From positions 1 to 64,000 of the forward strand of contig NZ_BMRC01000034.1 of assembly GCF_014648435.1 (NCBI RefSeq): a DNA stretch of 64,000 bases, in the 5' to 3' direction. The notes under the pieces were generated by a model. It saw only the letters and a list, made by a program, of their open reading frames with translations, ran no database searches and was not told the origin of the DNA. Shown here piece by piece: positions 49,350-57,329 of the stretch (position 1 is the first letter of the stretch; each line of letters starts with the position of its first letter). The position numbers and the translations under genes are program-made. This DNA comes from Nonomuraea spiralis (GTDB lineage Bacteria > Actinomycetota > Actinomycetes > Streptosporangiales > Streptosporangiaceae).

Positions 49350-50581
49350 CGTGACTCCTCGTCGTACAGGTCGAAGTAGCGGGCGGCGGTGTCCATGTCC
49401 TTGTCGCCGCGGCCGGAGAGGTTGACCAGGATCAGGGCGTCCGGTCCGAGCCGGCGGCCGAGCCGGAGGGCTCCGGCCAGGGCGTGGGCGCTCTCGATGG
49501 CCGGGATGACGCCTTCCGTACGGGTCAGCAGCAGGAACGCCTGCATGGCCTCGTCGTCGGTGACGGGCAGGTATTCGGCGCGGCCGAGGTCGTGCAGGTG
49601 GGCGTGCTCGGGGCCGATGCCGGGATAGTCGAGTCCGGCGGAGATGGAGTGGGGTTCGGTGATCTGGCCTTCTTCGTCCTGCAGAACGAAGGAGCGGGAG
49701 CCGTGCAGGATGCCGGGTTCGCCGCCGGACAGGGTGGCGGCGTGCTTGCCCGTCCCGATGCCGTGCCCGGCGGCTTCGCAGCCGATGAGCCGTACGCCGG
49801 CGTCCGGGAGGAAGGCGTGGAACAGGCCCAGGGCGTTGGATCCCCCGCCGACGCAGGCGACGGCGGCGTCGGGCAGGCGGCCGGTGCGTTCCAGTGTCTG
49901 GCGGCGGGCCTCGACGCCGATGACGCGCTGGAAGTCGCGGACCATCGCCGGGAAGGGGTGCGGGCCCGCGGCGGTGCCGAACAGGTAGTGGGTGGTCCCG
50001 GTGTTGGCGACCCAGTCGCGGAACGCCTCGTTGATGGCGTCCTTGAGGGTACGGGCGCCCGTGGTGACGGGAATGATCTGCGCGCCGAGCATCCGCATAC
50101 GGGCGACGTTGGGTGCCTGGCGCCGCATGTCGACCTCACCCATGTAGATGACGCATTCGAGGCCGAACAGGGCGCACGCGGTGGCGGTGGCGACACCGTG
50201 CGAACCGGCGCCCGTCTCGGCGATCACGCGCGTCTTGCCCATGCGCCGGGTGAGGAGGGCCTGGCCAAGCGCGTTCGTGATCTTGTGCGAGCCGGTGTGG
50301 TTGAGGTCTTCTCGTTTGAGCAGCACCCGGGCGTCACCGGCGTGCCGGGCGAATCGCGGCACTTCGGTGAGCGGGGTCGGCCGGCCGGTGTAGTGGGCGA
50401 GCAGGGTCCCGAGTTCGTCGATGAACCGGGGGTCCACGCCGGCCTGGGCGTATGCGGCGGCTACCTCGTCCACGGCCGCGACGAGGGCCTCGGGGATGAA
50501 GGCGCCGCCGTACGCGCCGAAGTAGCCTTCGGGGTCGGGCGCGTGGCCCCGAGGGGCCGGGATGAAGTGTTGGGTGGGCAT
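49346..50581 (-). CDS. trpB: Tryptophan synthase beta subunit
   Basis: 411 aa. PLP-dependent condensation of indole and serine. The N-terminal 'FGAYGGAFIPEALV' and the PLP lysine in 'LLKREDLNHTGSHKITNALGQALL' are clear, as are the catalytic Glu in 'VIAETGAGSHGVATATACALFGL', 'VACVGGGSNALGLFHAFL' (phosphate loop) and 'SISAGLDYPGIGPEHAHL'. It is a canonical TrpB1-type protein. It is followed by trpA with an ATGA overlap. The 450 bp upstream hold no convincing gene. Confidence 0.96.
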   Translation of the reverse strand: MPTQHFIPAPRGHAPDPEGYFGAYGGAFIPEALVAAVDEVAAAYAQAGVDPRFIDELGTLLAHYTGRPTPLTEVPRFARHAGDARVLLKREDLNHTGSHKITNALGQALLTRRMGKTRVIAETGAGSHGVATATACALFGLECVIYMGEVDMRRQAPNVARMRMLGAQIIPVTTGARTLKDAINEAFRDWVANTGTTHYLFGTAAGPHPFPAMVRDFQRVIGVEARRQTLERTGRLPDAAVACVGGGSNALGLFHAFLPDAGVRLIGCEAAGHGIGTGKHAATLSGGEPGILHGSRSFVLQDEEGQITEPHSISAGLDYPGIGPEHAHLHDLGRAEYLPVTDDEAMQAFLLLTRTEGVIPAIESAHALAGALRLGRRLGPDALILVNLSGRGDKDMDTAARYFDLYDEESR

Positions 50582-51029
50582 GCGACAGCTCCTGCGCCGG
50601 GGGCGGGCGCCCCGGGCGTCCGGCTAGTGGTGGTCAGGGTCGCGTCTGCCGCGCAACCGGCCGGGCCGCCCTCCCGCGCTCCTTCTGTCCGGACGACGGC
50701 GCGCGTCCGGACGGCCTGAGGCCGATCGTGGGACGGTGCCGGAGAACGCCCGGGCACAGAGGCGGAAACGTGAGCTGTTGCTAGAGGCCCTGTGCCGTAC
50801 GCGGCGCGCGAAGCCATCGCATGCCGTTGACCTGACCGGGGTCGGAGCCGATCGTGTAGCGGACCCGCCGACCGTGGACCCGCCGCGCGGGCGCCCGGCA
50901 GCCACGCGGGCGGCACCCGGCGGCGAGGCGAGCGGAGATCGGCATGTCCCCGACCATACCTCCTCCCGTCCGGATCCCGCCACGCCCCCCGGAGAGGGCG
51001 TGGCTTCCGGAACGCGTCCGGACGGGTTG
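50582..51029. other. 448-bp region upstream of trpB without a clear gene
   Basis: No gene is supported. A GC-rich stem (about GGGGGC-GGGC-GCCCC near 50600-50615) lies just ahead of trpB and could be regulatory. I looked for a Trp-rich leader peptide on the minus strand and found no run of TGG codons. Open frames here (for example plus-strand 50736-51068) have no recognisable features. GTGGACCCGCC-type words near 50870-50890 repeat weakly. Confidence 0.4.
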
Positions 51030-51341
51030 TCAGGCGCGGAAGCTGCCGGACATGGGCGGGACGTGTGAGCCGTGACCGGGCCGGACGGTGACGACCGCCC
51101 TCATGCACATGGGGTCGCCGTACAACGTGACGTCGCCGTCGGTCTGGTTGTTCAGCGTGTGCGCGGCCAGGGGCAGCTTGGTGCAGCGGGTGGGGTTGTC
51201 GTAGACGTCCAGCGGCTGGAACTCGGTCGAGAAGACGACCACCTGGCCCGTGGCGGCCTGTGCGGGGAGGGCGGCGGCCGTCAGCGTGACGGCCATGCCC
51301 ACGATGAGCAGGGCGGCGGCGGAGCTGGGACGAGATCGCAT
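51030..51341 (-). CDS. Small secreted protein of unknown function
   Basis: 103 aa. The signal peptide 'SAAALLIVGMAVTLTAAALP' ends near AQA. The mature part is about 72 aa and beta-rich ('GQVVVFSTEFQPLDVYDNP', 'VTLYGDPMCMRAVVTVRPG'), with two Cys residues (in 'TRCTKLP' and 'DPMCMRA') that may form a disulfide. It resembles short actinomycete beta-sandwich secreted proteins; no function known. The next secreted gene lies 34 bp upstream on the same strand, so they form a pair. Confidence 0.78.
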   Translation of the reverse strand: MRSRPSSAAALLIVGMAVTLTAAALPAQAATGQVVVFSTEFQPLDVYDNPTRCTKLPLAAHTLNNQTDGDVTLYGDPMCMRAVVTVRPGHGSHVPPMSGSFRA

Positions 51342-51375
51342 GCGGTACTCCTGAAGTCGGCTGGAACTCGTGGGC

Positions 51376-51771
51376 TCAGGGCACGATCACGTGGAAGGGC
51401 AGGTCGGCGTTGGCGCCGTTGTTGCCGCCGGCGACGAAGACGTGGCGGTCGGCACTGCCGCAGGCGGTGGTGTCGGCGTCGACGAACACGGTCGAGTTCC
51501 AAGGCGCGCCCCAGCGCTTGGTGGCGACCGGCACGCTGCGCGCGGCGTCGTAGTCGGAGTCGAGCTCGATGCAGTACTGGCCGGTGGAGAGCTTCCGGAC
51601 GCCGGTGACCCCCTTCGAACGGACCACGCTGCCATTGGCGTTGACGACGGCGGCGGCACGGACGCCGGGGCCCTGGGCGCCGCCCAGGGCGGCATAGGCG
51701 GCGACGGCCCCGCCCATGCCGAGGACGCCGGTCGCGAGGCCGGCCAGCACCACAGTGGTCATCTTGCGCAT
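51376..51771 (-). CDS. Small secreted protein of unknown function
   Basis: 131 aa. Signal peptide 'MRKMTTVVLAGLATGVLGMG' with cleavage around AYA. The mature domain ('VVNANGSVVRSKGVTGVRKL', 'GQYCIELDSDYDAARSVPVA', 'STVFVDADTTACGSADRHVFV') has two Cys and looks like a small beta-structured domain frequent in Streptomyces exported proteins. ATG 51771 has AGGAGG 7 bp upstream. The AT-rich stretch 51838-51880 upstream contains TATAGC-type promoter sequence. Confidence 0.8.
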   Translation of the reverse strand: MRKMTTVVLAGLATGVLGMGGAVAAYAALGGAQGPGVRAAAVVNANGSVVRSKGVTGVRKLSTGQYCIELDSDYDAARSVPVATKRWGAPWNSTVFVDADTTACGSADRHVFVAGGNNGANADLPFHVIVP

Positions 51772-51951
51772 ACGAATGCCTCCTGATCGCATCGGGGGGA
51801 ACGGGCGGCCGAGCGGGCTCACCGCCCGTCGAACGCCGATTACCGAAAGTAGCGATCAGTTACTCAGTGTAGCTATAGCGCCGAAGTAAGGCCGACGCTC
51901 CGAAAAGGTGGCACCGAACTAACACCCCGAGACAGGAGGGGCGTCGGGCGG

Positions 51952-52383
51952 CTACGCGGGATCACCGTCCCGGTAGAAGCTCAGACCGGCGTGTTCCGGG
52001 TCGGTGTAGACCTTCACCGTCCCGTCGGGATACGCCGCGAACGGCAGGACGACACCGTCCGGACACGGGTGCAGGAACATCAGCGTCGGACCGACGACGA
52101 CGAACGACCGGGCCAGCGGCGTGGCGCGCTCGGTGCCGTGCTCGGCGCGCCACTCCCTGACGCGGTCGGCGGCGCCGGGCTGGGCGGCGACGTTCTCCAC
52201 CTTGCCGATCAGGTCCTCGATGGCCGGCGGGTCCAGGATCTCGATCTGCAGGTACGGCTGCTCTCCCACGCGGTGCTCCTTGGCTCGTTCGACGGAGATG
52301 ACGGTCAGCTCCGGACGGCCGCGAAGGCCGGGCAGGCACCGGGGTCCTTCGTGGACCGCGATGAGCACTGATCCGTCGTTCAC
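51952..52383 (-). CDS. Hypothetical cytosolic protein
   Basis: 143 aa, no signal or membrane segment. The C-terminal half ('RSFVVVGPTLMFLHPCPDGVVLPFAAYPDGTVKVYTD') looks like a small beta-barrel or SMI1/immunity-like domain. I do not recognise the family. GTG 52383 is the only likely start, but the ribosome site (GGGGG) is unusually close. AT-richer DNA on both sides suggests a single-gene unit. Confidence 0.65.
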   Translation of the reverse strand: MNDGSVLIAVHEGPRCLPGLRGRPELTVISVERAKEHRVGEQPYLQIEILDPPAIEDLIGKVENVAAQPGAADRVREWRAEHGTERATPLARSFVVVGPTLMFLHPCPDGVVLPFAAYPDGTVKVYTDPEHAGLSFYRDGDPA

Positions 52384-52464
52384 ACCCCCGGGATGAGCTG
52401 CGATTTCATGACGTGCGTACCCGTGCGTACCTTGCCAAAACGACGCGCGCTGCCGCTCGGCGGC

Positions 52465-53268
52465 TCATGCCGCCGACGTGGTCCGGACGGCGGGCCGGTC
52501 ACTCGGGGCGGCGAGGTCGTGCGCGGTACGGGCCATCCAGATCATGATCAGGACGCTTGAGACCACACCGAGCGCCTCGACGGCCCACCCGTCGTCCGCG
52601 AACGGCAATGCCGCCAGCATCAGCAGGATCGGCACCACCAGGGCGGCGATGCCGTACGCGACGGTCGCCGTACCCCAGCGGTCGTCGTCCCACTGGGCGC
52701 GCAGGACCAGTGCCGTCCAGGCCAGTCCGGCCAGGCCGCAGATCAGCTCCACCCCGTCCGGGACCGTCCAGCCGGCGAGGTCGAGCACGCCGATGACGGT
52801 GAATCCGCCGTACCCCAGCACGCCCGCGCCCCGCATGTACTGCCGGTCGCGGCCCAGCACCCGCATGAACAGCAGGACGACCACGCACATCACCGCGGAG
52901 TCGAGCACGGTCGTGTCCGCCGGGATCCACGGCTCGGTGACGTGGAGCAGCCAGGTCGTGGCCGTCGCGGCGTAGAGCGCCACGCGCAACCGCCGGGTGT
53001 CCCGGTCCTGCTCAGGCGGCGGCCCCGCCAGCGGCCCGCGCAGGACCTGCCAGATCCCCCACGCCCACGACAGCCCGGCCAGGACCAGGAGGAGCAGGTT
53101 CAGCCCGGTCGCCGCGACGCCTTCGCTCACGGTCGTGAACAGCGTTGGCCACCACAGCGGGCCGAGGTCCCCGGAGATCAGGGTGACGAGGAGGGCGGCG
53201 GTCAGCGCGGCACCGTACAGGCCGGTGACGAGCAGGGCGGGCAGGGCCGAACGGTGACGACGTGACAC
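52465..53268 (-). CDS. Polytopic membrane protein of unknown function
   Basis: 267 aa with about seven hydrophobic helices, including 'ALLVTGLYGAALTAALLVTL', 'LNLLLLVLAGLSWAWGIW', 'VMCVVVLLFMRVLG' and 'AALVVPILLMLAALPFA'. No transporter motif is visible. GTG 53268 start. It lies 45 bp downstream of another membrane protein gene on the same strand and is probably cotranscribed with it. Confidence 0.75.
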   Translation of the reverse strand: MSRRHRSALPALLVTGLYGAALTAALLVTLISGDLGPLWWPTLFTTVSEGVAATGLNLLLLVLAGLSWAWGIWQVLRGPLAGPPPEQDRDTRRLRVALYAATATTWLLHVTEPWIPADTTVLDSAVMCVVVLLFMRVLGRDRQYMRGAGVLGYGGFTVIGVLDLAGWTVPDGVELICGLAGLAWTALVLRAQWDDDRWGTATVAYGIAALVVPILLMLAALPFADDGWAVEALGVVSSVLIMIWMARTAHDLAAPSDRPAVRTTSAA

Positions 53269-53313
53269 GGACGCTTCCTGAGGTTCGAGGGGGATGGGAA
53301 CGATTTTTGGGAC

Positions 53314-53829
53314 TCAGGGGCCGTCGGTCCAGATGTACCAATGGCCGGTGAAGTGTTCGTAGCTTCCTTCTGCGGGGTCCGGCGCCCGACCCGGGCTGTA
53401 GGCGAAGCCGTAGCTCTTCCAGTCCAGCGTGAGCGATGTGACCATGAACCGCGCTCCCCCGTGGATCTTCTCCACCTCGCCCACCCGGTACAGGCCCCAC
53501 CATCGATGGCTGCCGTAGTCGCTGCGCACCGACCGGGCGTACCGCTCCATGCTCGGCTCCGACAGGGCGAAACGTGCATGAAGGGGCGCATCGACCGCGA
53601 CCAGCAGCACGGTCCCCAACACCAGGGCAAGCGGGACGAACCTCCAGGACGACCCCGCCCACCGGCCCGACAGCCACGCCCAGGCGACGGCCAGCACCAG
53701 CCAGTACAGCGCCAACCCCAATGCCCAGACGGACAGGCCGGGAGCGCTCGCCTCGAAGAGCGTCAGGAGCGAGGCGAGTCCGACGGCTCCGCTGAAGGAC
53801 AGCGCGAGGGGCTGGCGAGTCAGGCGCAT
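53314..53829 (-). CDS. Membrane protein with C-terminal soluble domain
   Basis: 171 aa. Three N-terminal helices ('LALSFSGAVGLASLLTLFE', 'VWALGLALYWLVLAVAWAWL', 'FVPLALVLGTVLLVAVDAP') are followed by an exposed, Trp/Tyr-rich domain ('HRWWGLYRVGEVEKIHGGARF', 'YEHFTGHWYIWTDGP'). Resembles actinomycete hypothetical proteins with no assigned role. Confidence 0.75.
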   Translation of the reverse strand: MRLTRQPLALSFSGAVGLASLLTLFEASAPGLSVWALGLALYWLVLAVAWAWLSGRWAGSSWRFVPLALVLGTVLLVAVDAPLHARFALSEPSMERYARSVRSDYGSHRWWGLYRVGEVEKIHGGARFMVTSLTLDWKSYGFAYSPGRAPDPAEGSYEHFTGHWYIWTDGP

Positions 53830-53893
53830 GTGGCGATCTTGCCCGATATCCGGATCAGGCGCCTTGACGATGCACGGATTGCGGCGGCCGGCG

Positions 53894-54760
53894 TCAGAAC
53901 ATCCCCAGCAGGATGGGGGCGGCGTTCATGGCGCCGTGGACCACGAGGATGGGCCACATCTGCCGGTACCGGCTCCACAGGTAGCCGAGGAACAGCCCCT
54001 GCACGCCCTGGTTGGCGAATGCCGAGGCGAGATCCGCGGGAAGGTTCCCCGTGCCCTGGATGCCGATGTGCCAGGCCGCCCAGAGCAGGGAGGCCAGCAC
54101 GATGGCGGGCCAGGGGCCGAGGACGCGCTCCCATCGGGTCTGCAGCCAGCGCCGGTAGAAGACCTCTTCGAGCAGGCTGTTGACGAGGAACACCACGACG
54201 ACGGTGACCAGGAGCGTGACGGGATCGACGGTCGCGGCGTAGTCGCTGGGCGGCTCGGCCAGCGGGCCCGCGAAGGTGAGAGCCAGCCAGAGTGCGACCG
54301 GCGCGATGGGGCCGTAGTGACGCCAGGCCGCGGGCCGTTCGTGGAAGAGGTCCCGAGCTGCGGAATCGCGCCGCGACAACCAGAACAGCAGTACGGGCAC
54401 GGCGAGCAGCAGGCCGAGTTTCAGCAGCGTGTGGGCCGGTTCGCCGCCGCCCGCCAACCGTAGCGCCATGGCGAAGACCACGGCCGCCCCCAGGAGGACG
54501 ACGGCCTGGAGGCGAACCCCACGGCCTGGCGGTGTGGCGTCGACAGGAGTCGTCCTGGGCGGCAGCAGCCGGATGAGCACCAGCCCGGCGAGGGCCGGGA
54601 TCCAGCGGTGCCACATGGGGATGGTGCCGGCGTGATCGGCCGAGTAGCGGATGTCGGTGGCGCCGTTCAGTACCAGCCACAGTACCGATGCGGCGATCAG
54701 GGCCAGGCCGGCGAGCAGGACGCTCAGACCTAAGGCTGGACTACCTGGTTTATTTCGCAC
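53894..54760 (-). CDS. CPBP-family intramembrane metalloprotease
   Basis: 288 aa, about eight helices. The CPBP/Abi glutamate motif is 'NSLLEEVFYRRWLQTRWE' (EExxxR), with the second and third motifs in 'LLWAAWHIGIQG' and 'WPILVVHGAMNAAPI'. Such proteins act as CAAX-type proteases or in bacteriocin self-immunity and membrane stress. GTG 54760 starts just inside the control region it shares with the divergent TetR gene at 54807. Confidence 0.85.
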   Translation of the reverse strand: MRNKPGSPALGLSVLLAGLALIAASVLWLVLNGATDIRYSADHAGTIPMWHRWIPALAGLVLIRLLPPRTTPVDATPPGRGVRLQAVVLLGAAVVFAMALRLAGGGEPAHTLLKLGLLLAVPVLLFWLSRRDSAARDLFHERPAAWRHYGPIAPVALWLALTFAGPLAEPPSDYAATVDPVTLLVTVVVVFLVNSLLEEVFYRRWLQTRWERVLGPWPAIVLASLLWAAWHIGIQGTGNLPADLASAFANQGVQGLFLGYLWSRYRQMWPILVVHGAMNAAPILLGMF

Positions 54761-54767
54761 GCTTGTA

Positions 54768-54787
54768 CTGTATAGGAAACCGTACAG
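54768..54787. promoter_or_regulatory. TetR-type operator between CPBP and TetR genes
   Basis: CTGTA (54768-54772) and TACAG (54783-54787) form an inverted repeat around TAGGAAACCG. The 46-bp gap between the divergent start codons leaves room for little else, so this is the best candidate operator for the adjacent TetR protein, controlling both genes. Confidence 0.55.
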
Positions 54788-54806
54788 GTGTGCTGTAATA
54801 ACCCTC

Positions 54807-55430
54807 ATGCCCAAAGTCGTGGACCATGAGCAGCGGCGCGAGGAACTGGTCCGGGTCGTGTGGGAGATCATCAGCCGGGAGGGGATCGAAGGGGCCACGG
54901 TCCGCAGGGTCGCCGAAGCGGCGGGCATCTCGGTCGGCGGACTGCGCCACTACTTCGACAATCAGCGCGGCCTGCTCAGCTTCGCGGCCGAGGCGGTCGC
55001 CAGAAGTGTCACCAAACGCATCATCGGCCACCTCGACGCGGAGCTGTCGGGCATGCGGCGTGCCCAGCTCATCCTCGAAGAGATGCTTCCGCTCGACGAC
55101 GACCGCCGCGTCGAGGTGGACGTATGGCTGGCGTGCCTGGTGCGTTCGCGTATGGATGAGTCGATGGCGGAGCAACGCCGCGCGGGCTGGGCGGGCGAAC
55201 GCCACATCTGCCGCCTGGCGGTCGCCTTCCGCCACGGCCTGCCGCTCCCCACCCGTATAGGGCAGGAGTTCGGCGACGCCGGGCTGGAGGGACAGGCCAT
55301 GCGACTGCACGTGTTCATGGACGGCCTGACGCTTCAGACAGCGGCCTACCCGCACAACTTCACGCCCCAAGCCGTACGCCGGATGGTCCACGAAGAGCTG
55401 TGCCGCCTCGGCGAGCCGTCCGCCGAGTGA
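54807..55430 (+). CDS. TetR family transcriptional regulator
   Basis: 207 aa. HTH: 'RREELVRVVWEIISREGIEGATVRRVAEAAGISVGGLRHYFDNQRGLLSFAAEAV', close to BetI/YcdC-like regulators. The C-terminal domain 'LILEEMLPLDDDRRVEVDVWLACLVRSR' also fits that group. Divergent from the CPBP protease gene, which it likely represses. The open frame extends upstream but lacks conservation; ATG 54807 is used. Confidence 0.9.
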   Translation: MPKVVDHEQRREELVRVVWEIISREGIEGATVRRVAEAAGISVGGLRHYFDNQRGLLSFAAEAVARSVTKRIIGHLDAELSGMRRAQLILEEMLPLDDDRRVEVDVWLACLVRSRMDESMAEQRRAGWAGERHICRLAVAFRHGLPLPTRIGQEFGDAGLEGQAMRLHVFMDGLTLQTAAYPHNFTPQAVRRMVHEELCRLGEPSAE

Positions 55431-55834
55431 CTGCGGCACAGTCCTTGGTGTGCGGCGGCGAGGTCTGCGCCGAGGGGCGCCGTGCTGTCGGCGGTGACGA
55501 AGCAGGACGAGCCCGGCCGCGATCGTCAGAAGGCCGGGACACAGCAGCGCCCGTACCGGGAAGCGGGCCATCAGCGGGCTCACCGCCCGTACGCCGTCTG
55601 CCTGTACGTTCCGGGTCCGGCGTGGCTGTGGGTGAGTACGACGGCGCACTCCGCCGGTTTCGCTCCTCTGCCGCAGGCCGGCGAGGTCTACCGGCGTGCC
55701 CTGGCGGCCGGGGTGCCGCAGGCCGAGGACGAACGGCTCTACGGCAGAGCCTTGGCGGCGGACATCGACCTCACCGCCCTGGAGCCCCATACGCCACGCC
55801 TTCCGTGACGGGTGGGACGACGAACGCGCGTACG
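55431..55834. other. 404-bp region with possible gene remnants
   Basis: No intact gene is supported. On the minus strand around 55480-55580 the words 'LMARFPVRALLCPGLLTIAAG' resemble a membrane segment of a DHA2-type transporter but are out of any complete reading frame. On the plus strand 55482-55808 an open frame ends 'GEVYRRALAAGVPQAEDERL' without a recognisable family. It may be decayed DNA. Confidence 0.35.
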
Positions 55835-56638
55835 TCAGGTCCAGGTCGCCGATTCCGGGTCGATGCCGCGATCGCGGGCATTGGCGTCGATGACGTCGCG
55901 GAGCCAGACGGCCAGACCTGGCTCGATCGCGTCGTAGTACGCCGTGAATCCGGGATCGGCGGCGAGCATCCTCCCCATGCAGACGTGCATGGAAAGGCTG
56001 CAGTCGAAGTACGCGTCGATGGAGGCCCTGTGCCGTTCCGCCAGGGCGTTGGCTCCGGCACTGCCCGGCCTGACCCCGGCGCGCTTGGCTGCCGCCAGGT
56101 CCTGCTCAAGCGTCTCGACGTTGTGGGCGACCTGCCGCCAGTCCTCGGGGGTCATGCCGGCGGCGCGCTCGGCGTACTGGGCCCATTGGGCCGTCTCGCC
56201 CCACCGGTCACGTGCGCCCGCTGCCAGTGACGGCTTCCAGCGCTGCCCGAAGATCTCGACCTGTTCCTCCGCGGAGAGCAGAATGCCGGCGCGGGCGGCT
56301 TCGATCATGCGATCGACCGCGTCGACCATCGACTGCAGGCGGGAGATGCGATCGAGGAGCTGGGCCCGCTGTTGCCTCAGCGGTACGGTCACGTCGACCG
56401 TCGGAGCATCGAGAAGTTCACCGATGTCGTCGAGCGGCAGACCGAGCTCTCGGTAGATGAGCACCCGGTGGATACGTGCGACGTCGGCCGCGGAGTAGAG
56501 CCGGTACCCCCCGGCGGTCCGCCCCGACGGCCGGACGAGCCCGATCGCGTCCCAATGGTGGAGGGTGCGGACGGTGACCCCCACGTGCGACGCCACGGCC
56601 CCGACGGTCAGTCCGCCGGGCTCCGCGGCATCGTCCAT
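55835..56638 (-). CDS. MerR regulator with TipA-like ligand domain
   Basis: 267 aa. MerR winged helix: 'GLTVGAVASHVGVTVRTLHHWDAIGLVRPSGRTAGGYRLYSAADVARIHRV', then the coiled coil. The C-terminal domain (from about residue 135) is TipAS-like: 'AGARDRWGETAQWAQYAERAAGMTPEDW' and 'RHRASIDAYFDCSLSMHVCMGRMLAADPGFTAYYDAIEPGLAVWL'. TipAS domains bind thiopeptides and other drugs, one through a Cys; two Cys are present here. GTG 56653 is an alternative start. It follows the VOC gene by under 50 bp, so VOC and regulator form one unit. Confidence 0.88.
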   Translation of the reverse strand: MDDAAEPGGLTVGAVASHVGVTVRTLHHWDAIGLVRPSGRTAGGYRLYSAADVARIHRVLIYRELGLPLDDIGELLDAPTVDVTVPLRQQRAQLLDRISRLQSMVDAVDRMIEAARAGILLSAEEQVEIFGQRWKPSLAAGARDRWGETAQWAQYAERAAGMTPEDWRQVAHNVETLEQDLAAAKRAGVRPGSAGANALAERHRASIDAYFDCSLSMHVCMGRMLAADPGFTAYYDAIEPGLAVWLRDVIDANARDRGIDPESATWT

Positions 56639-56681
56639 CGCGGTGCTGGTCACGCCGTCGAGTCTTACATGCACGTCTGAC

Positions 56682-57200
56682 CTAGGCGGTTTCACCCCCC
56701 TGCGGGAGCAGGTAGCCGTTCTCTTCGAGGTGGCGTGCCTCTGCGCTGTCGGGGTCGAAGGGACGGGCGGCGGTCATGATCACGCGGGCGTTCTCCGGCG
56801 TGATCACTTCCAGTTCCACGGTGTTCCACGGAGTCTTCCGCGGTCCCGTCGTACATCCGGGCACCAGCGCGGTGCACGCCCGCGCGATCTCGTCGACCTG
56901 GCTCAGCACGCAACTGAAGCCGATGCTCACCGTCGCGAGGGCCGGCAGGGCATCGACCGGGACGAGCAGAGCGTCCTGGAACGCCCACCGTCGAACATGC
57001 GTGACCTGGCCCGGTACCGTGAACAGGTCGACGAAGCCGAGCCCTTGGGTCCAGAAGTTCACGGACTCGGTCAGGTCCGGCGTCGGCACGGTGACGAACA
57101 TCGGCATCCCGTAGATGCCGCGGTAGATCTCAGGTGGCGTCGCGTCGGGCCCGGGCGGAGGGACAGGGCTGATCTCGAATGCCGGGTAGTAGTCGGTCAT
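56682..57200 (-). CDS. VOC-superfamily (glyoxalase/bleomycin-resistance) protein
   Basis: 172 aa. A single VOC beta-alpha-beta-beta-beta module pair: 'MPMFVTVPTPDLTESVNFWTQGLGFVDLFTVPGQVTHVRRWAFQDALLVPV' and 'VELEVITPENARVIMTAARPFDP'. Metal ligands are not fully conserved, which points to a drug-binding rather than enzymatic member. Cotranscribed with the TipA-like regulator downstream, suggesting drug-induced sequestration (inference). Confidence 0.82.
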   Translation of the reverse strand: MTDYYPAFEISPVPPPGPDATPPEIYRGIYGMPMFVTVPTPDLTESVNFWTQGLGFVDLFTVPGQVTHVRRWAFQDALLVPVDALPALATVSIGFSCVLSQVDEIARACTALVPGCTTGPRKTPWNTVELEVITPENARVIMTAARPFDPDSAEARHLEENGYLLPQGGETA

Positions 57201-57329
57201 GCGTTCAGCGTGCTGCCTGACGCGACGTAAGGGTCAAATCCGTTCCGGCGCAGGCCGCGGCGGCCCGGGTGACGCCGGGAGCCTAAGATCGACGGTCGAG
57301 CACTGATCCGAGAAGGCAGGAGGCCGAGG

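Noticed and set aside
50582..50750. A Trp-rich leader peptide or attenuator for trpBA
   Set aside because: No run of TGG codons is found on the minus strand; only a GC-rich stem is visible.
50736..51068. A 110-codon plus-strand frame upstream of trpB
   Set aside because: No ribosome site, no recognisable fold, composition like non-coding GC-rich DNA, and it overlaps the secreted protein gene on the other strand.
55482..55808. A 108-codon plus-strand frame
   Set aside because: No known family, no good ribosome site, and it lies in a gap that looks degenerate; described only as intergenic.
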